Numbered from the stretch's first letter, positions 8,392-17,854 are shown. The stretch: DNA of 64,000 nt from Marseilla massiliensis (GCF_016899955.1 NZ_JACJJL010000003.1:186001-250000); one strand, 5' to 3'. Program-made: numbers and translations. The notes: generated from the sequence alone by a model not told the origin.

Positions 8392-9032
8392 AAGAGTATC
8401 AGACATATATATTCGACCTTGACGGCACATTGCTGTCTACCTTGGCCGACCTGGCCGCCAGCACAAACCATGCGCTAAGGCTCAACGGCATGCCCGAGCA
8501 CAGCCTTGACGACGTGCGCCGGTTTGTGGGCAACGGCGTGAGGGTGCTCATGGAGCGGGCTGTGCCCGGAGGGGCTGCCAACCCTAAGTTTGAAAAGGCT
8601 CTGGCCGATTTCCGGGCCCACTACATGGTTCACTCTCTTGATACCACCATGCCATACCCCGGAGTGCCCGACATGCTTGCAGAACTGAAGCGCAGGGGCA
8701 AGCGCATGGCGGTGGTAAGCAATAAGTTTTATGCAGCCACACAGGAACTGTGCCGCCATTTCTTCGGCGACAGCATCGAGGTGGCCATAGGCGAGCGTGA
8801 GGGAATACGCAAGAAGCCCGCCCCCGACACTGTAGAAGAGGCCCTCAGGCAACTGGGAGTGGGCAAGCATGGGGCTGTTTATGTCGGCGACAGCGATGTC
8901 GATGTGGCCACGGCTGCCAACAGCGGCTTGCCCTGCATCAGTGTGCTGTGGGGATTTCGCGACAGGGATTTCCTGGTGGCCCATGGTGCCGACACGTTTG
9001 TGGCCGAGCCGTCCGAGCTGTTGGATTATTGA
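8388..9032 (+). CDS. HAD-family phosphatase, phosphoglycolate phosphatase-like
   Basis: The 214-aa protein has the four haloacid dehalogenase motifs: DLDGTLLST (nucleophile Asp in FDLDGT near residue 10), VVSNK (motif II), the Lys in RKKPAPD (motif III) and GDSDVDVATAANSG (motif IV). The helical cap and length fit the Gph/PGP type. The ATG overlaps the malQ stop by four bases, so the two are translationally coupled. The coupling suggests a sugar phosphate substrate is possible; substrate specificity cannot be read from sequence. Confidence 0.85.
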   Translation: MKEYQTYIFDLDGTLLSTLADLAASTNHALRLNGMPEHSLDDVRRFVGNGVRVLMERAVPGGAANPKFEKALADFRAHYMVHSLDTTMPYPGVPDMLAELKRRGKRMAVVSNKFYAATQELCRHFFGDSIEVAIGEREGIRKKPAPDTVEEALRQLGVGKHGAVYVGDSDVDVATAANSGLPCISVLWGFRDRDFLVAHGADTFVAEPSELLDY

Positions 9033-9791
9033 CTCTGTGGCGTTCTTGCTGCTGCCTGTGCCATTTTGTTGCGCATCTGGCCTGTGTTTTCGCGTGTCGG
9101 GTGGGGGCGTTCTGTAGCAGCGGTTGCAGGCGTCAAAGGCCAATCATCAGCAAGCCCGACCGCATTTGCCTGCCGGTGATTGTAACAATTGTATCATGTC
9201 TTTTCATTATAGTGGCCATCGGGCGTATCTTCTTGTGCTCCAGGGCGTTGCGGCCGTGGCCGTTTGACTTTGCAAAATAGCCCGTATTGTCACACAAAAC
9301 AGCCTGTTTTGCAAAGCCATACGGCCTGTTTTTAAGCCCTGTATGGCAAGTATACCAAAATTATTGCGGCGAAATGTCATGATTTATAGACAGTTTTTAG
9401 TATCTTTGTCTGTAAATAAGCAGCATTCGCGATGTGGCTGCAATATTGCATGGCCACCGTCGGCATTATCCGTGCATCATCGAGTTATTGCAGCTGTAGG
9501 CTTGAGCATTGATGTCACATGCCATGCTGGGTGATAGTCTTTTGCTCATGTAGTCCGTTGGTCTCAATGTTAATTCGGTTGTGTAGATGTGCAGATTGGC
9601 TGCCGCCGTTGTCGGATGCGTTGCTGACTGCGCCGAGACAAAGCGGCCGGCAATATGCCGACAAACATGCCGAAAGCACATTTAAGCCCGGAATATCCAA
9701 AAAATCACATCCCCGGACTGCTGATGAGCTGTTGATGGTTATTGTAACATAGCATAAATGTAATGGGAGAACCCTCTCTGAGAGTACCTAG
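9033..9791. other. Gene-poor region upstream of a decayed maturase
   Basis: Beyond the 22-bp repeat array it holds a TATCTTTG element at 9401-9408 on the plus strand with no good -33 partner. A 26-codon ORF follows 24 bases later (9432-9512), with Cys at positions 6, 20 and 22. No other coding pattern is convincing. A TAG at 9789-9791 closes the frame just before the maturase fragment. Confidence 0.5.
9249..9336. repeat. 22-bp tandem intergenic repeat array, four units
   Basis: Units begin at 9249, 9271, 9293 and 9315, each exactly 22 bases. The unit at 9293 has a perfect dyad AAAACA-GCC-TGTTTT. The others are degenerate versions such as ATACGGCCTGTTTT. It lies after the phosphatase stop, outside genes. 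Confidence 0.75.
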
Positions 9792-10067
9792 TACGGCGAA
9801 TTGAATGATGATGGAACATTGGAAATAGACATGGACTTAATTTCCAAAAGATTATCTGTGGCCACATTTGAGCATGATGAATGTCTTAAATGCAAGATTC
9901 TGCCAGTATGTATGGGACCGTGTAGTCAAAAGATATTGGAAAACAACGGGAATTGTACAAAAGGCATCTGCTCTTTAGGAAGTATAGATACGAAACTCAG
10001 TGACTATCTGTTTATTGATTTTTTTGTGAAGTCGATGGTAAAAGAATGCAATGGTTTTGATGATTAG
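9792..10067 (+). pseudogene. Truncated SPASM domain of a radical SAM peptide maturase
   Basis: Only the C-terminal 90 or so residues remain. They begin YGELNDDGTLEID, which is the usual lead-in to a SPASM domain. Then comes the auxiliary iron-sulfur cluster motif CLKCKILPVCMGPC (C-x2-C-x5-C-x3-C), followed by two more cysteines in NCTKGICSLG. The radical SAM core with its CxxxCxxC motif is missing, and a TAG directly precedes the first in-frame codon. Such enzymes modify ribosomally made peptides. Its stop overlaps the start of the barrel gene (ATGATTAG), which preserves the old operon junction. As it stands it cannot be a functional maturase. Confidence 0.75.
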
Positions 10068-12390
10068 GATTGTAGTGGTGTTGATGTGCTGCCTTGCTGC
10101 CCCGGGAGCTGCGGCACAGGTGGATGCTGTCTTCGGAAAGGTAACCGATGGGCAGGACAATGGAATAGACATGGCTACGATAGCATTACTCGACAGTGGT
10201 AATAATGTCATCGCCGTATGTACAAGTGATTCTGCCGGATGTTTTTCTGTTGCTACAACTCCTTTGCCTACATCTTTATTGGTTTCATGCATAGGTTACA
10301 AGCCCTGCAAATGGATGATTGACAAGGCAAGACAGCAAGTGTTTGTCAATATTCGGTTGGAGGCCGACACCACATTGCTGGCCGGTGTGGTTGTTACGTC
10401 AGGTAAACCGATAGTAAGAAGGGAAATAGACCGCTTGACACTTGATGCGGAAAGGCTTAGTCCAACGGCAAGAAACTTTCTTGATATACTTAAGCATGCT
10501 CCGGGCGTAATAGTTCATGAAGATGCCATAAGCATGTTGAACAAAGGAAAACTTGTATTCCTGATGGATGGGCGGGAGCTGAAGATGGATATGAAGACAC
10601 TGATGATGTATTTAGGTTCGCTCAACTCTGACAACCTGAAGGCGATAGAGGTGATGACGGCTCCACCGTCAAAATATTCAGCCGAGGATGACGCAGGTGT
10701 AATAAACTTCGTTACAAAGAAGATGAAAAGTGACTATTGGGGAGGTTCGCTTGCCAATTGCATTTCCATAAAAGAGCGTGTATAGGACGAGGCCAGTTTT
10801 AATTTGCAATACAAGCACGGCAAGTTTGAATCGTATGTAAGTGTGGGGGCGGGGCTTGGCACGGTGCAGACAGACAAGTCAAGCCGGGTTGTTTATCCTG
10901 CCGAGACATGGTTGTCAGACATCCGAAAGTTGAAGTCTAATGACTATGTAATAGTCACCGCCGGCATTGACTATGCGCTGTCTGGACATTCGTCGTTAGG
11001 AGCCATGCTGTCGTACAATAACATGCAACCGTCTTCCGACCAAATTTCAGTCACAAGCATCTTTGCCAATGGAGGTGATGGAGGGAAAGGCCATTATGAG
11101 ACATTCACCGATTTCGACTGCAATTACAATCGGTATAATGCCAACCTGCGTTACAGTAGGCATGACATTGGCCGTGGCGGAAGTCTTGAAGTGAATGCCG
11201 ACTTCCTGGACTATCATATCAGCGACAAAGTGAATCTGCATACAACACACGACGAAACGCTGGGCTTTCTGCGGCGTAACAGCCCCGACATCACTATTTG
11301 GCAGTTGAAAGCAGACATGGAATTCACATTTGGTAAGGCTCTGTTTTCATATGGGGCGGCCTGTTCCAAGTCAAATACAGACAACAGGACCGACTACGAG
11401 CACATGACCAACGGATGCAAACTTGACGACCATTTCCGGTATGGAGAAAGCATATTTGCAGCTTACGCTGACTTAAGGGGTAAGCTGAACGATAAAACGG
11501 AGGCAAAGGTTGGCATTCGTTGTGAATACGGTGTGTTGGACGGAAAGTCGATAAAGATGAGCCAACAGAGCGTAAAGCATCAGTTTGACTTGTTTCCCAC
11601 CTTATATATAAAGTACAGATGCAATGACGACAACACACTTTCCCTAAGCGTGACAAGCAGAATAAACCGCCCTAACTATGTAGACCTTAATCCCTTTACT
11701 ACTTATGTAGATGCGCATACCATTCAAACCGGCAACCCCAATTTACAGCCAATGAAGTCATACATGGCAGAACTTGGGTTTACACATAAAGCATTTTCAA
11801 TATCTGCGAGTGCCAAGCGAATCACGAGAGTGATGTCAACCTATACAGATATAGACGAAGTTGGCAAGATGACGAGGCATACCGTAGACAACGTAATGGA
11901 CAAAAGTGTCTATAACTTGAATTTATCCTATTATTTTGATTGCTTGAAATGGTTGGACTTTTATGTAGACGGCAGCGTATATATGGTGTCTTCCTAGCCA
12001 CTACCAGGGTTCGGGCTGGTAAATATGAACCATGTTTCAACTTTCATATATATGAACAACAACATATATTTTAACCGTAAGAAGACGTTTGTTTTAAATC
12101 TATGGGGACAATATCAAGGCAGGGAGAAAGATGTTGGCGGCTGCAGTTCATCAAGGTATCGGATGGATATGGAGGTGCGTTGCTTGTTGTATGGCAAGCG
12201 TTTGGCAATAGGGCTATCCTGCCAAAACATGATAGCCTCGCATACAGACTATCGGGTTGATGCAGAAACGTCTTCGTATCTGTTTGACTGGAGTCCCTTT
12301 CGGGTGTTGAACTTGTCGGTATCCTATCGCTTTGGTAAGCGCATAAACATGAAGCACAACAAATTTGGCATCAATACGGAAAGGTTATAA
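10063..12390 (+). pseudogene. Outer-membrane beta-barrel protein, TonB-receptor-like, with two in-frame TAG codons
   Basis: One continuous reading frame of about 775 codons is interrupted only by TAG at 10783-10785 and TAG at 11995-11997. The parts are a signal peptide (MIRIVVVLMCCLAAPGAAAQ), a carboxypeptidase-regulatory-like domain (VFGKVTDGQDNGIDMATIAL, about residues 22-105), a plug-like domain with FLDILKHAPGVIVHEDAI and FLMDGRE, and a barrel of the outer_membrane_beta-barrel_3 type (INRPNYVDLNPF, GNPNLQPM, ending VSYRFGKR). No frameshift is seen, so decay is recent or the codons are read through. TAG ends several normal genes nearby, so read-through is unlikely. Such barrels often accompany radical SAM peptide loci in this phylum. 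Confidence 0.8.
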
Positions 12391-12934
12391 TGGAAAACGG
12401 GGGCTGAATTTGCATTTTGCAAACAGAATGATTGGATGTGGCTGCTGCATCGTGTTCGTTCGTCAATCTCCATGCCAAATCATCGCTTTGCCGCAATTTT
12501 GTTGTGATGGCACGGCTGTTACTACCAAGTAATGCCGCACTGTAAACAGCTCCTGCACGGTAGGCCCATGTCACATTCTATTTGATTCGCATAACTCAAG
12601 AACAGTCGTTTGCCTGCTGAATGCTTGTTTAGATAAGTATTAATTTAACCCGCACGCTTCAATCCCCACCGCGAAGATTGTTTGCCGTTTCGCCTCGGCG
12701 TAGCCTGATACGCCTTCGGCCAAAGCGGCAAACAATCTGCACGGCAATGGTAATTGAGTGTGTTGTGAGGCTAATTGCGGTCTGTTGTTGAAGTGCAATA
12801 GGCGTGTTGGAGTCGGTCTGTCACCCGTTTTTTAGTAACATACAACCTTGGGCGATGCCTCAAAGCACCACCTTGCATCCTTGATTCGGCTTAGCAGATA
12901 AGTTTTTTCGCCAAGTACAAGCCCGGCGTTAGCG
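12391..12934. other. Intergenic region between barrel pseudogene and lytT
   Basis: No supported gene is present. It contains the long hairpin at 12675-12738. The rest is unstructured as far as I can see. Confidence 0.5.
12675..12738. repeat. Long GC-rich hairpin with 13-bp perfect outer arms
   Basis: AGATTGTTTGCCG (12675-12687) is exactly complementary to 12726-12738. An inner stem GGCGTA/TACGCC (12697-12702 and 12709-12714) and further short pairings leave only small internal loops and a 6-base apical loop. It may end the leftward lytT transcript, about 200 bases beyond its stop, or be a dispersed hairpin element. No T run follows on either strand. Confidence 0.6.
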
Positions 12935-13645
12935 TCACATCATGGTGTGCCGGTCCAGATATGATTGAACCTCATCCTTGTAACTGTCTGATATTGGAAT
13001 GTAAGCATCACCGAACACGAGGCGGAACCTGTCGACGGCTTGCACCATGTTCATGTGCACTATGTACGATCTGTGGGTGCGCATGAATTCGGGTTTGGGC
13101 AGGTTGTCCTCCAGATTCTTCATGTTCATGAGCGACATCAGCTTGTTGCCATCCTTCAGGTATATGCGCACATAGTCCTTCAGGCCCTCTATGTACATTA
13201 TGTCATCGAGGTTGACGCGAATGAGCTTGTAGTCGCTTTTTACAAATATGAAGCGGTCTTGCTTATATGCCTCTTGCCTTGTCTTGGTGGCAAACCAGTC
13301 GAACGCTTTCTTTGCTGCCGAAAGGAACGTGTCGTAGCTAACAGGCTTCATGAGGTAGTCCATGGCGTTTACCTTGTAGCCCTCGACAGCATATTGGCTG
13401 AATGCCGTCACGAAGATGATGCGCGTCTCTTGCGGCAGAATCTTGGCAAACTCAATGCCGCTTAGTTCCGGCATCTGGATGTCGAGGAAAATGAGGTCGA
13501 CGGGATTCTCCCTCAAGTCCCTTATTGCCGTGCTCGCGCTGTTGTATGCGCCCGTGAGCTTTAAGAACGGGGTCTTGTTTACATAAGAGGATAGCAGTTC
13601 AACAGCCAAAGGCTCGTCGTCAATTATTGCACATTTTAGTATCAT
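12935..13645 (-). CDS. LytTR-family response regulator
   Basis: The 236-aa protein has an N-terminal receiver domain (CAIIDDEPLAVELL, phospho-acceptor Asp55 in LIFLDIQMPE, Lys in DYLMKPVS) and a C-terminal LytTR DNA-binding domain (FIFVKSDYKLIRV, IEGLKDYVRIY, FMRTHRSYIV). The start overlaps the 3' end of the kinase gene by 26 bases. It is the last gene of a six-gene leftward operon that encodes a MacAB-TolC type exporter. It probably controls the operon or a related envelope response; that is inference from linkage. Confidence 0.93.
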   Translation of the reverse strand: MILKCAIIDDEPLAVELLSSYVNKTPFLKLTGAYNSASTAIRDLRENPVDLIFLDIQMPELSGIEFAKILPQETRIIFVTAFSQYAVEGYKVNAMDYLMKPVSYDTFLSAAKKAFDWFATKTRQEAYKQDRFIFVKSDYKLIRVNLDDIMYIEGLKDYVRIYLKDGNKLMSLMNMKNLEDNLPKPEFMRTHRSYIVHMNMVQAVDRFRLVFGDAYIPISDSYKDEVQSYLDRHTMM

Positions 13646-14672
13646 ATATAGTAATTTTAGATGAATATTCCTTTCCTGTGTGGTCTACGCCTTTCTTCCA
13701 TTCATACATGTTGGGGTAGATAAGGTCGAGCCTGCGCGCTACCTGGCTTAGTCCTATGCCGTGACCGCTTCTGTCCTTGTCTCCCTTGGGGAAGTTTGAG
13801 TTTACTATGTCGCATGTTATGTAATGGTCGGTGGCCTTGATTTGTATTCTGATGTAGCTTTTCTCCGTTGTGCTTACCCCGTGCTTGAATGCATTTTCTA
13901 TCAAAGATATGAATATCAACGGGGCTATCATGATGTTGCAGGGGTCGGGTATGTCGGCTGTAAACTGAAGGTCGACATTCGAAGAAAGCCTTATTTTCAT
14001 TAGGTTGGTGTAGTTCATGAGAAACTGCACCTCGCTTTTCAAGTCGACATACTTCTGCTGGTTGTCGTAGAGTATGTGCCTTAGCAGCTTGCTCAGCTCC
14101 AGTATGGCTTCCTTGGCTTTGTCTGGTGCCAGTTCGGTAAGGGCGTATATGTTGTTTAGTGTGTTCAGAAGGAAGTGCGGATTCACTTGCGACCGCAGGT
14201 TCTTAAGCTCGGCGTTGACCCTTGCCGACTCAGCTTCACGCCGCGCATTTTCCGACTCCTGCCATCGCATGGCCAGCTGTATCGTGGTGGCAATGGCGGC
14301 AGATATGGCCAGGTTGAACATATCCCTGAACAAGAAAAACACATACATTATGGGGCTTGGTGGCCGTTGTGGCGGCCTGTTGTCGAACATGGCATGGGTC
14401 TGGCCCATCCATAAATGAAGCGCAATCCCCATGGCCAGTATCATTGCTATGTTGGCCAGCCAGTATATTTGCTTGTTTTCGGTGGCAAAATATTTGGGCG
14501 TCAGCCAGAGGTAATTGACGTAGAAGACTATCATCAGCGACATTGGCACGGCGCTCATAAACAAAAACTGATGCCACGATGTGCCGGCACCGTGGTTCAT
14601 GAACATCAGCGGCGATATGAACATTACTGTCCATACCGCTGCGTGAATGCATATTTTGTGTTTGTTATTCAT
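13620..14672 (-). CDS. Sensor histidine kinase, LytS/YehU family
   Basis: The 350-aa membrane kinase has about four transmembrane helices (roughly residues 12-28, 36-55, 70-90, 108-135), a short coiled linker (RREAESARVNAELKNLR), and the His_kinase domain with the phospho-acceptor in QVNPHFLLNTLNN (H166). The ATP-binding N box is LIENAFKHGV and a G box is GHGIGLSQVARRL. It lacks a periplasmic sensor domain, so it probably senses through the membrane part. It overlaps both neighbours in the operon, the permease by 8 bases and the regulator by 26. Confidence 0.92.
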   Translation of the reverse strand: MNNKHKICIHAAVWTVMFISPLMFMNHGAGTSWHQFLFMSAVPMSLMIVFYVNYLWLTPKYFATENKQIYWLANIAMILAMGIALHLWMGQTHAMFDNRPPQRPPSPIMYVFFLFRDMFNLAISAAIATTIQLAMRWQESENARREAESARVNAELKNLRSQVNPHFLLNTLNNIYALTELAPDKAKEAILELSKLLRHILYDNQQKYVDLKSEVQFLMNYTNLMKIRLSSNVDLQFTADIPDPCNIMIAPLIFISLIENAFKHGVSTTEKSYIRIQIKATDHYITCDIVNSNFPKGDKDRSGHGIGLSQVARRLDLIYPNMYEWKKGVDHTGKEYSSKITIYDTKMCNN

Positions 14673-15903
14673 ACCTAAGAGCCTCTATTGGGTCTAGCTG
14701 TGCGGCTTTCTTCGCCGGATACCAGCCGAAGAACACGCCGGTAAACGTGCACACAGCGAAACTCATGATGATTGTCCACAGCTGGATGGCGATGGGCCAA
14801 TGGGCAAACGCCTTTATCGAGAACGACGCTCCGATGCCCAGTGCCACGCCTATTAGCCCTCCGCTAACGCTTAGCAAGACGGCCTCGATAAGAAACTGGT
14901 TCAGTATGTCGATGCCCCTTGCTCCCACACTCATGCGCAGGCCAATCTCCCTTGTGCGTTCCGTTACGCTGACATACATGATGTTCATTATGCCTATGCC
15001 TCCCACAACCAGCGAGATGCCTGCCACGCAGCCCAGGAGAATGGTAAGCATGTCGGTCGTTGAGTTCATCATCGATGCCAGTTCTTCCTGTGACCGTATG
15101 GTGAAGTCGTCCTCGTCGGCTTCTGTTGTCTCGGTTGCGTCTTTGAGCTTATGCGTGCGCCTCAGGATGTTGCATATCTCCTCGGTGGCCTTGTCGGTGA
15201 CTCCCTCGGTCACGGCTGAGCACTGTATTCCGTTGAGATAGGTCTGCGCAAGTATTCGTTTCATTACCGACGTGTACGGGGCAAGCACAAGGTCGTCTTG
15301 GTCCATGCCCATTGAGTTGTATCCTTTCTTCTTGAGCACTCCTATAACCCGGAACGGGATGGAGTTGAAACGCACCACTTTGCCTATGGGGTCGCTGCCG
15401 TCGGGGAACAGGTTGTCGACAACCGTTTGCCCCAATATGCATACTTTGGCACTTGTCTTGATTTCGGCATCGGTGAAAATCTCGCCGTCGGCCACGTCAA
15501 TCTGGCGTATCTCAAGGTAGTCTTGGTTGACACCGTATATGGTCGAGGGCGTGTTTTCGTTGCCATAGATAAACTGTCCACTGCTTGACACCATTGGGCT
15601 GATGGCCTTTATGTACTGGCATTCGTCCTTGATGGCCTCATAGTCGGACATCTTGAGCGTTTCCATTGACGACGCTTCCTGCCTTACGCCCCCCCGCATG
15701 TCGGCACCCGGGCTTATCATTATCATGTTTGAGCCCATCTCTGCGATGTTTGCCTGTATGCTTTGCTTCGTGCCCTGGCCGACAGCAAGCATGGTTATCA
15801 CCGACGCAATGCCGATGATTATGCCCAATGCCGTCAGGAATGAGCGCGTCTTGTTTGCTGCTATAGCTCGCAAGGCTATCTTGAAAAGGTTGGTGTAGTT
15901 CAT
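14665..15903 (-). CDS. MacB-type ABC transporter permease
   Basis: The 412-aa protein has an N-terminal transmembrane helix (FLTALGIIIGIASVITMLAVG), a large periplasmic MacB-PCD domain with CILGQTVVDNLFPDGSDPIGK, and an FtsX domain with three helices at the C-terminus (VVGGIGIMNIMYVSVTERTREIGLR). In this family the ATPase is a separate protein, encoded directly upstream. With the adaptor and TolC proteins of the same operon it would form a tripartite exporter for macrolide-like compounds, peptides or lipoproteins. The substrate is unknown. Confidence 0.92.
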   Translation of the reverse strand: MNYTNLFKIALRAIAANKTRSFLTALGIIIGIASVITMLAVGQGTKQSIQANIAEMGSNMIMISPGADMRGGVRQEASSMETLKMSDYEAIKDECQYIKAISPMVSSSGQFIYGNENTPSTIYGVNQDYLEIRQIDVADGEIFTDAEIKTSAKVCILGQTVVDNLFPDGSDPIGKVVRFNSIPFRVIGVLKKKGYNSMGMDQDDLVLAPYTSVMKRILAQTYLNGIQCSAVTEGVTDKATEEICNILRRTHKLKDATETTEADEDDFTIRSQEELASMMNSTTDMLTILLGCVAGISLVVGGIGIMNIMYVSVTERTREIGLRMSVGARGIDILNQFLIEAVLLSVSGGLIGVALGIGASFSIKAFAHWPIAIQLWTIIMSFAVCTFTGVFFGWYPAKKAAQLDPIEALRYE

Positions 15904-15906
15904 TGT

Positions 15907-16665
15907 TCATTCGTCTGTGTTGGCCGGCAGGGCCGATAGTCCTTCGGCTGCCGACATTATGTTTTTGTTGTACTCGTCGCTGATTACATGCCCGTCGCGC
16001 AACATTATGTTGCGGCTTGAGTAGTTGGCAATGTCAGGGTTGTGGGTGACAAATATTATTGTCCGCCCCTGTGCATGCAGTTTTTGGAACAAAACCAGTA
16101 TTTCGAACGATGTCCTGGTGTCGAGGTTGCCGGTAGCTTCGTCAGCCAGTATCACTGCAGGGTTGTTTACCAGTGCCCTTGCTATGGCCACACGCTGCAT
16201 CTGTCCGCCCGACATCTGGTTGGAACGGTGGTAAAGCCTGTCGCCAAGACCTACTGCCTGCAGGGCGGCGATGGCTCTCTCGCGTCGCTCTTTGGCGCTG
16301 ATGCCGGTGTTGTACATCAGTGGCAGTTCAACGTTCTCAACGCTCGTGGTCTTCGGAAGCAGGTTGTAGTTCTGGAAAATGAATCCTATCTTGCGGTTGC
16401 GGAGCACTGCGCGCTGTGGCTTTGACATCTTGCGGACAGACACGCCGTCGAGATAGTATTCTCCCTTTGTCGGTGTGTCGAGGCATCCGAGCTGGTTGAG
16501 CAGCGTCGACTTGCCCGAACCTGATTTGCCCATTATTGTGACAAACTCGCCTTCGTATATCTTAAACGATACGCCACGCAGTGCATGGACGGTCTCATCG
16601 CCAACGAGGAACTCGCGCTTTACGTCCTGCAATTCTATTACGACCTTCTTATTATCGTCAGCCAT
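15907..16665 (-). CDS. ABC transporter ATP-binding protein, MacB/LolD type
   Basis: The 252-aa ATPase contains Walker A GKSGSGKST (residues 46-54), the Q-loop IFQNYNLLP, the ABC signature MSGGQMQRVAIARAL, Walker B VILADEATGNLD and the switch His in FVTHNPD. These details and the size match the LolD/MacB branch of exporters. It is three bases from the permease and two bases from the adaptor gene. Confidence 0.95.
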   Translation of the reverse strand: MADDNKKVVIELQDVKREFLVGDETVHALRGVSFKIYEGEFVTIMGKSGSGKSTLLNQLGCLDTPTKGEYYLDGVSVRKMSKPQRAVLRNRKIGFIFQNYNLLPKTTSVENVELPLMYNTGISAKERRERAIAALQAVGLGDRLYHRSNQMSGGQMQRVAIARALVNNPAVILADEATGNLDTRTSFEILVLFQKLHAQGRTIIFVTHNPDIANYSSRNIMLRDGHVISDEYNKNIMSAAEGLSALPANTDE

Positions 16666-16667
16666 GG

Positions 16668-17843
16668 TTACTTCTTCTTGTCGTTCTTACGTGGTCCGGG
16701 GGCAAACGGCGACTGTTCCTGCTGTGGCTCAGCCGGGGTTTCGTCGGCGGTCTCGTTGATTACCGTAATCACATCCACACCGTTGGCTATGCCGCTGATT
16801 ATTTCCGTGTGGGTGCCGTCAGACATTCCTGTCTGCACCGAGTGGGCTTTCAGGGTGTTGCCTTCCAGAGTCCACACCTTGTTTTTGCCGCTGCAGTCGG
16901 CCAGGGTGTATTTTCCGACAGTCTCTTTGGTTGGGTTGAAGCGCAGCGCTTTGCTCGGAACGCTCAGCACCCCCTGTTTTTCGGCTGTGTATACAGTGAC
17001 ATTTGCCGTTAGACCGGGTTTCAGCTTAAGGTCGGCATTGGGCGCGCTTATCACAACTTCGTAGGTGACAACGTTGTTCGTTGTGGTGGCTTCCTGTCTC
17101 ACTTGCGTAACTTTGCCGTTGAAAGTGTCGTTAGGGTAGGCGTCGACGGTAAACGTTGCGCGCGCTCCTTCTTTCACGTCGCCAATGTCGGCTTCGTCTA
17201 CATCAGCCACAACCCTCATGTCGGTGAGGTCTTGTGCGATGGTGAACAGCTCGGGGGTGCTGTAGCTTGCGGCCACCGTCTGGCCCTCTTCAACTTCCTT
17301 TGAGAGCACAATCCCGTCTATCGGCGATGTGATTGTGGCGTAGCCCAAGTCTGTTTCGGCCTTCTTCACCGTCTCTTTTGCCGTCGCCACGCTCTCTTTG
17401 GCCTGTACGAAGCTGAGCCGTGCGTTTTCATATTCATCGGCGCTGACCAGTCCTTTGTCATATAAAGCCTTGTATCTGTTGTAGTTTGATGTTTCGTAAG
17501 TGAGCTGGCTTTGTGCGCTCGACAGGTTGGCTTTGGCCGTGTTGAGCGAACTGATTAGGTTGGTCTTGTCCAATTCGGCAATCACCTGGCCCTTCTTGAC
17601 CACCGTGTTGTAGTCTACGAATATTTTGCTTATTATTCCCGAAACCTGCGTTCCGACCGTTACCGAAGTCACCGGTTCGATGGTACCGGTGGCGGTCACG
17701 CTGTTTTGTATGTTAGCCGGCTCAACCTTGGCCGTTGCGAAAGTTATCTGACGCTCTTTTTTATTGCCTGACAAGAGCCAGATCACTATTGCCAACAGGA
17801 TTATAACGCCTGCCCATATCCATATTTTGCTAATTTTCTTCAT
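16668..17843 (-). CDS. Periplasmic adaptor (membrane fusion protein), MacA-like
   Basis: The 391-aa protein has one N-terminal transmembrane helix (IWIWAGVIILLAIVIWLL) and the standard order of a membrane fusion protein: lipoyl half-motif (VTATGTIEPVTSVTVGTQ), coiled-coil hairpin of about 70 residues (SLNTAKANLSSAQSQL to VKKAETDLGYA), second lipoyl half (ITSPIDGIVLSKEVEEGQTV), then beta-barrel and membrane-proximal domains. It links the ABC permease to the TolC channel encoded by the first gene of the operon. The C-terminal tail is Pro/Gln/Lys-rich. Confidence 0.93.
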   Translation of the reverse strand: MKKISKIWIWAGVIILLAIVIWLLSGNKKERQITFATAKVEPANIQNSVTATGTIEPVTSVTVGTQVSGIISKIFVDYNTVVKKGQVIAELDKTNLISSLNTAKANLSSAQSQLTYETSNYNRYKALYDKGLVSADEYENARLSFVQAKESVATAKETVKKAETDLGYATITSPIDGIVLSKEVEEGQTVAASYSTPELFTIAQDLTDMRVVADVDEADIGDVKEGARATFTVDAYPNDTFNGKVTQVRQEATTTNNVVTYEVVISAPNADLKLKPGLTANVTVYTAEKQGVLSVPSKALRFNPTKETVGKYTLADCSGKNKVWTLEGNTLKAHSVQTGMSDGTHTEIISGIANGVDVITVINETADETPAEPQQEQSPFAPGPRKNDKKK

Positions 17844-17854
17844 ATATCTGTTCC

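Noticed and set aside
9249-9336. CRISPR array
   Set aside because: The 22-bp units are directly adjacent, variable and lack unique spacers. No cas genes are present.
10783-11997. Genetic recoding of TAG in this organism
   Set aside because: TAG serves as the normal stop of atpA, atpG and other intact genes in the window, so general reassignment is not supported.
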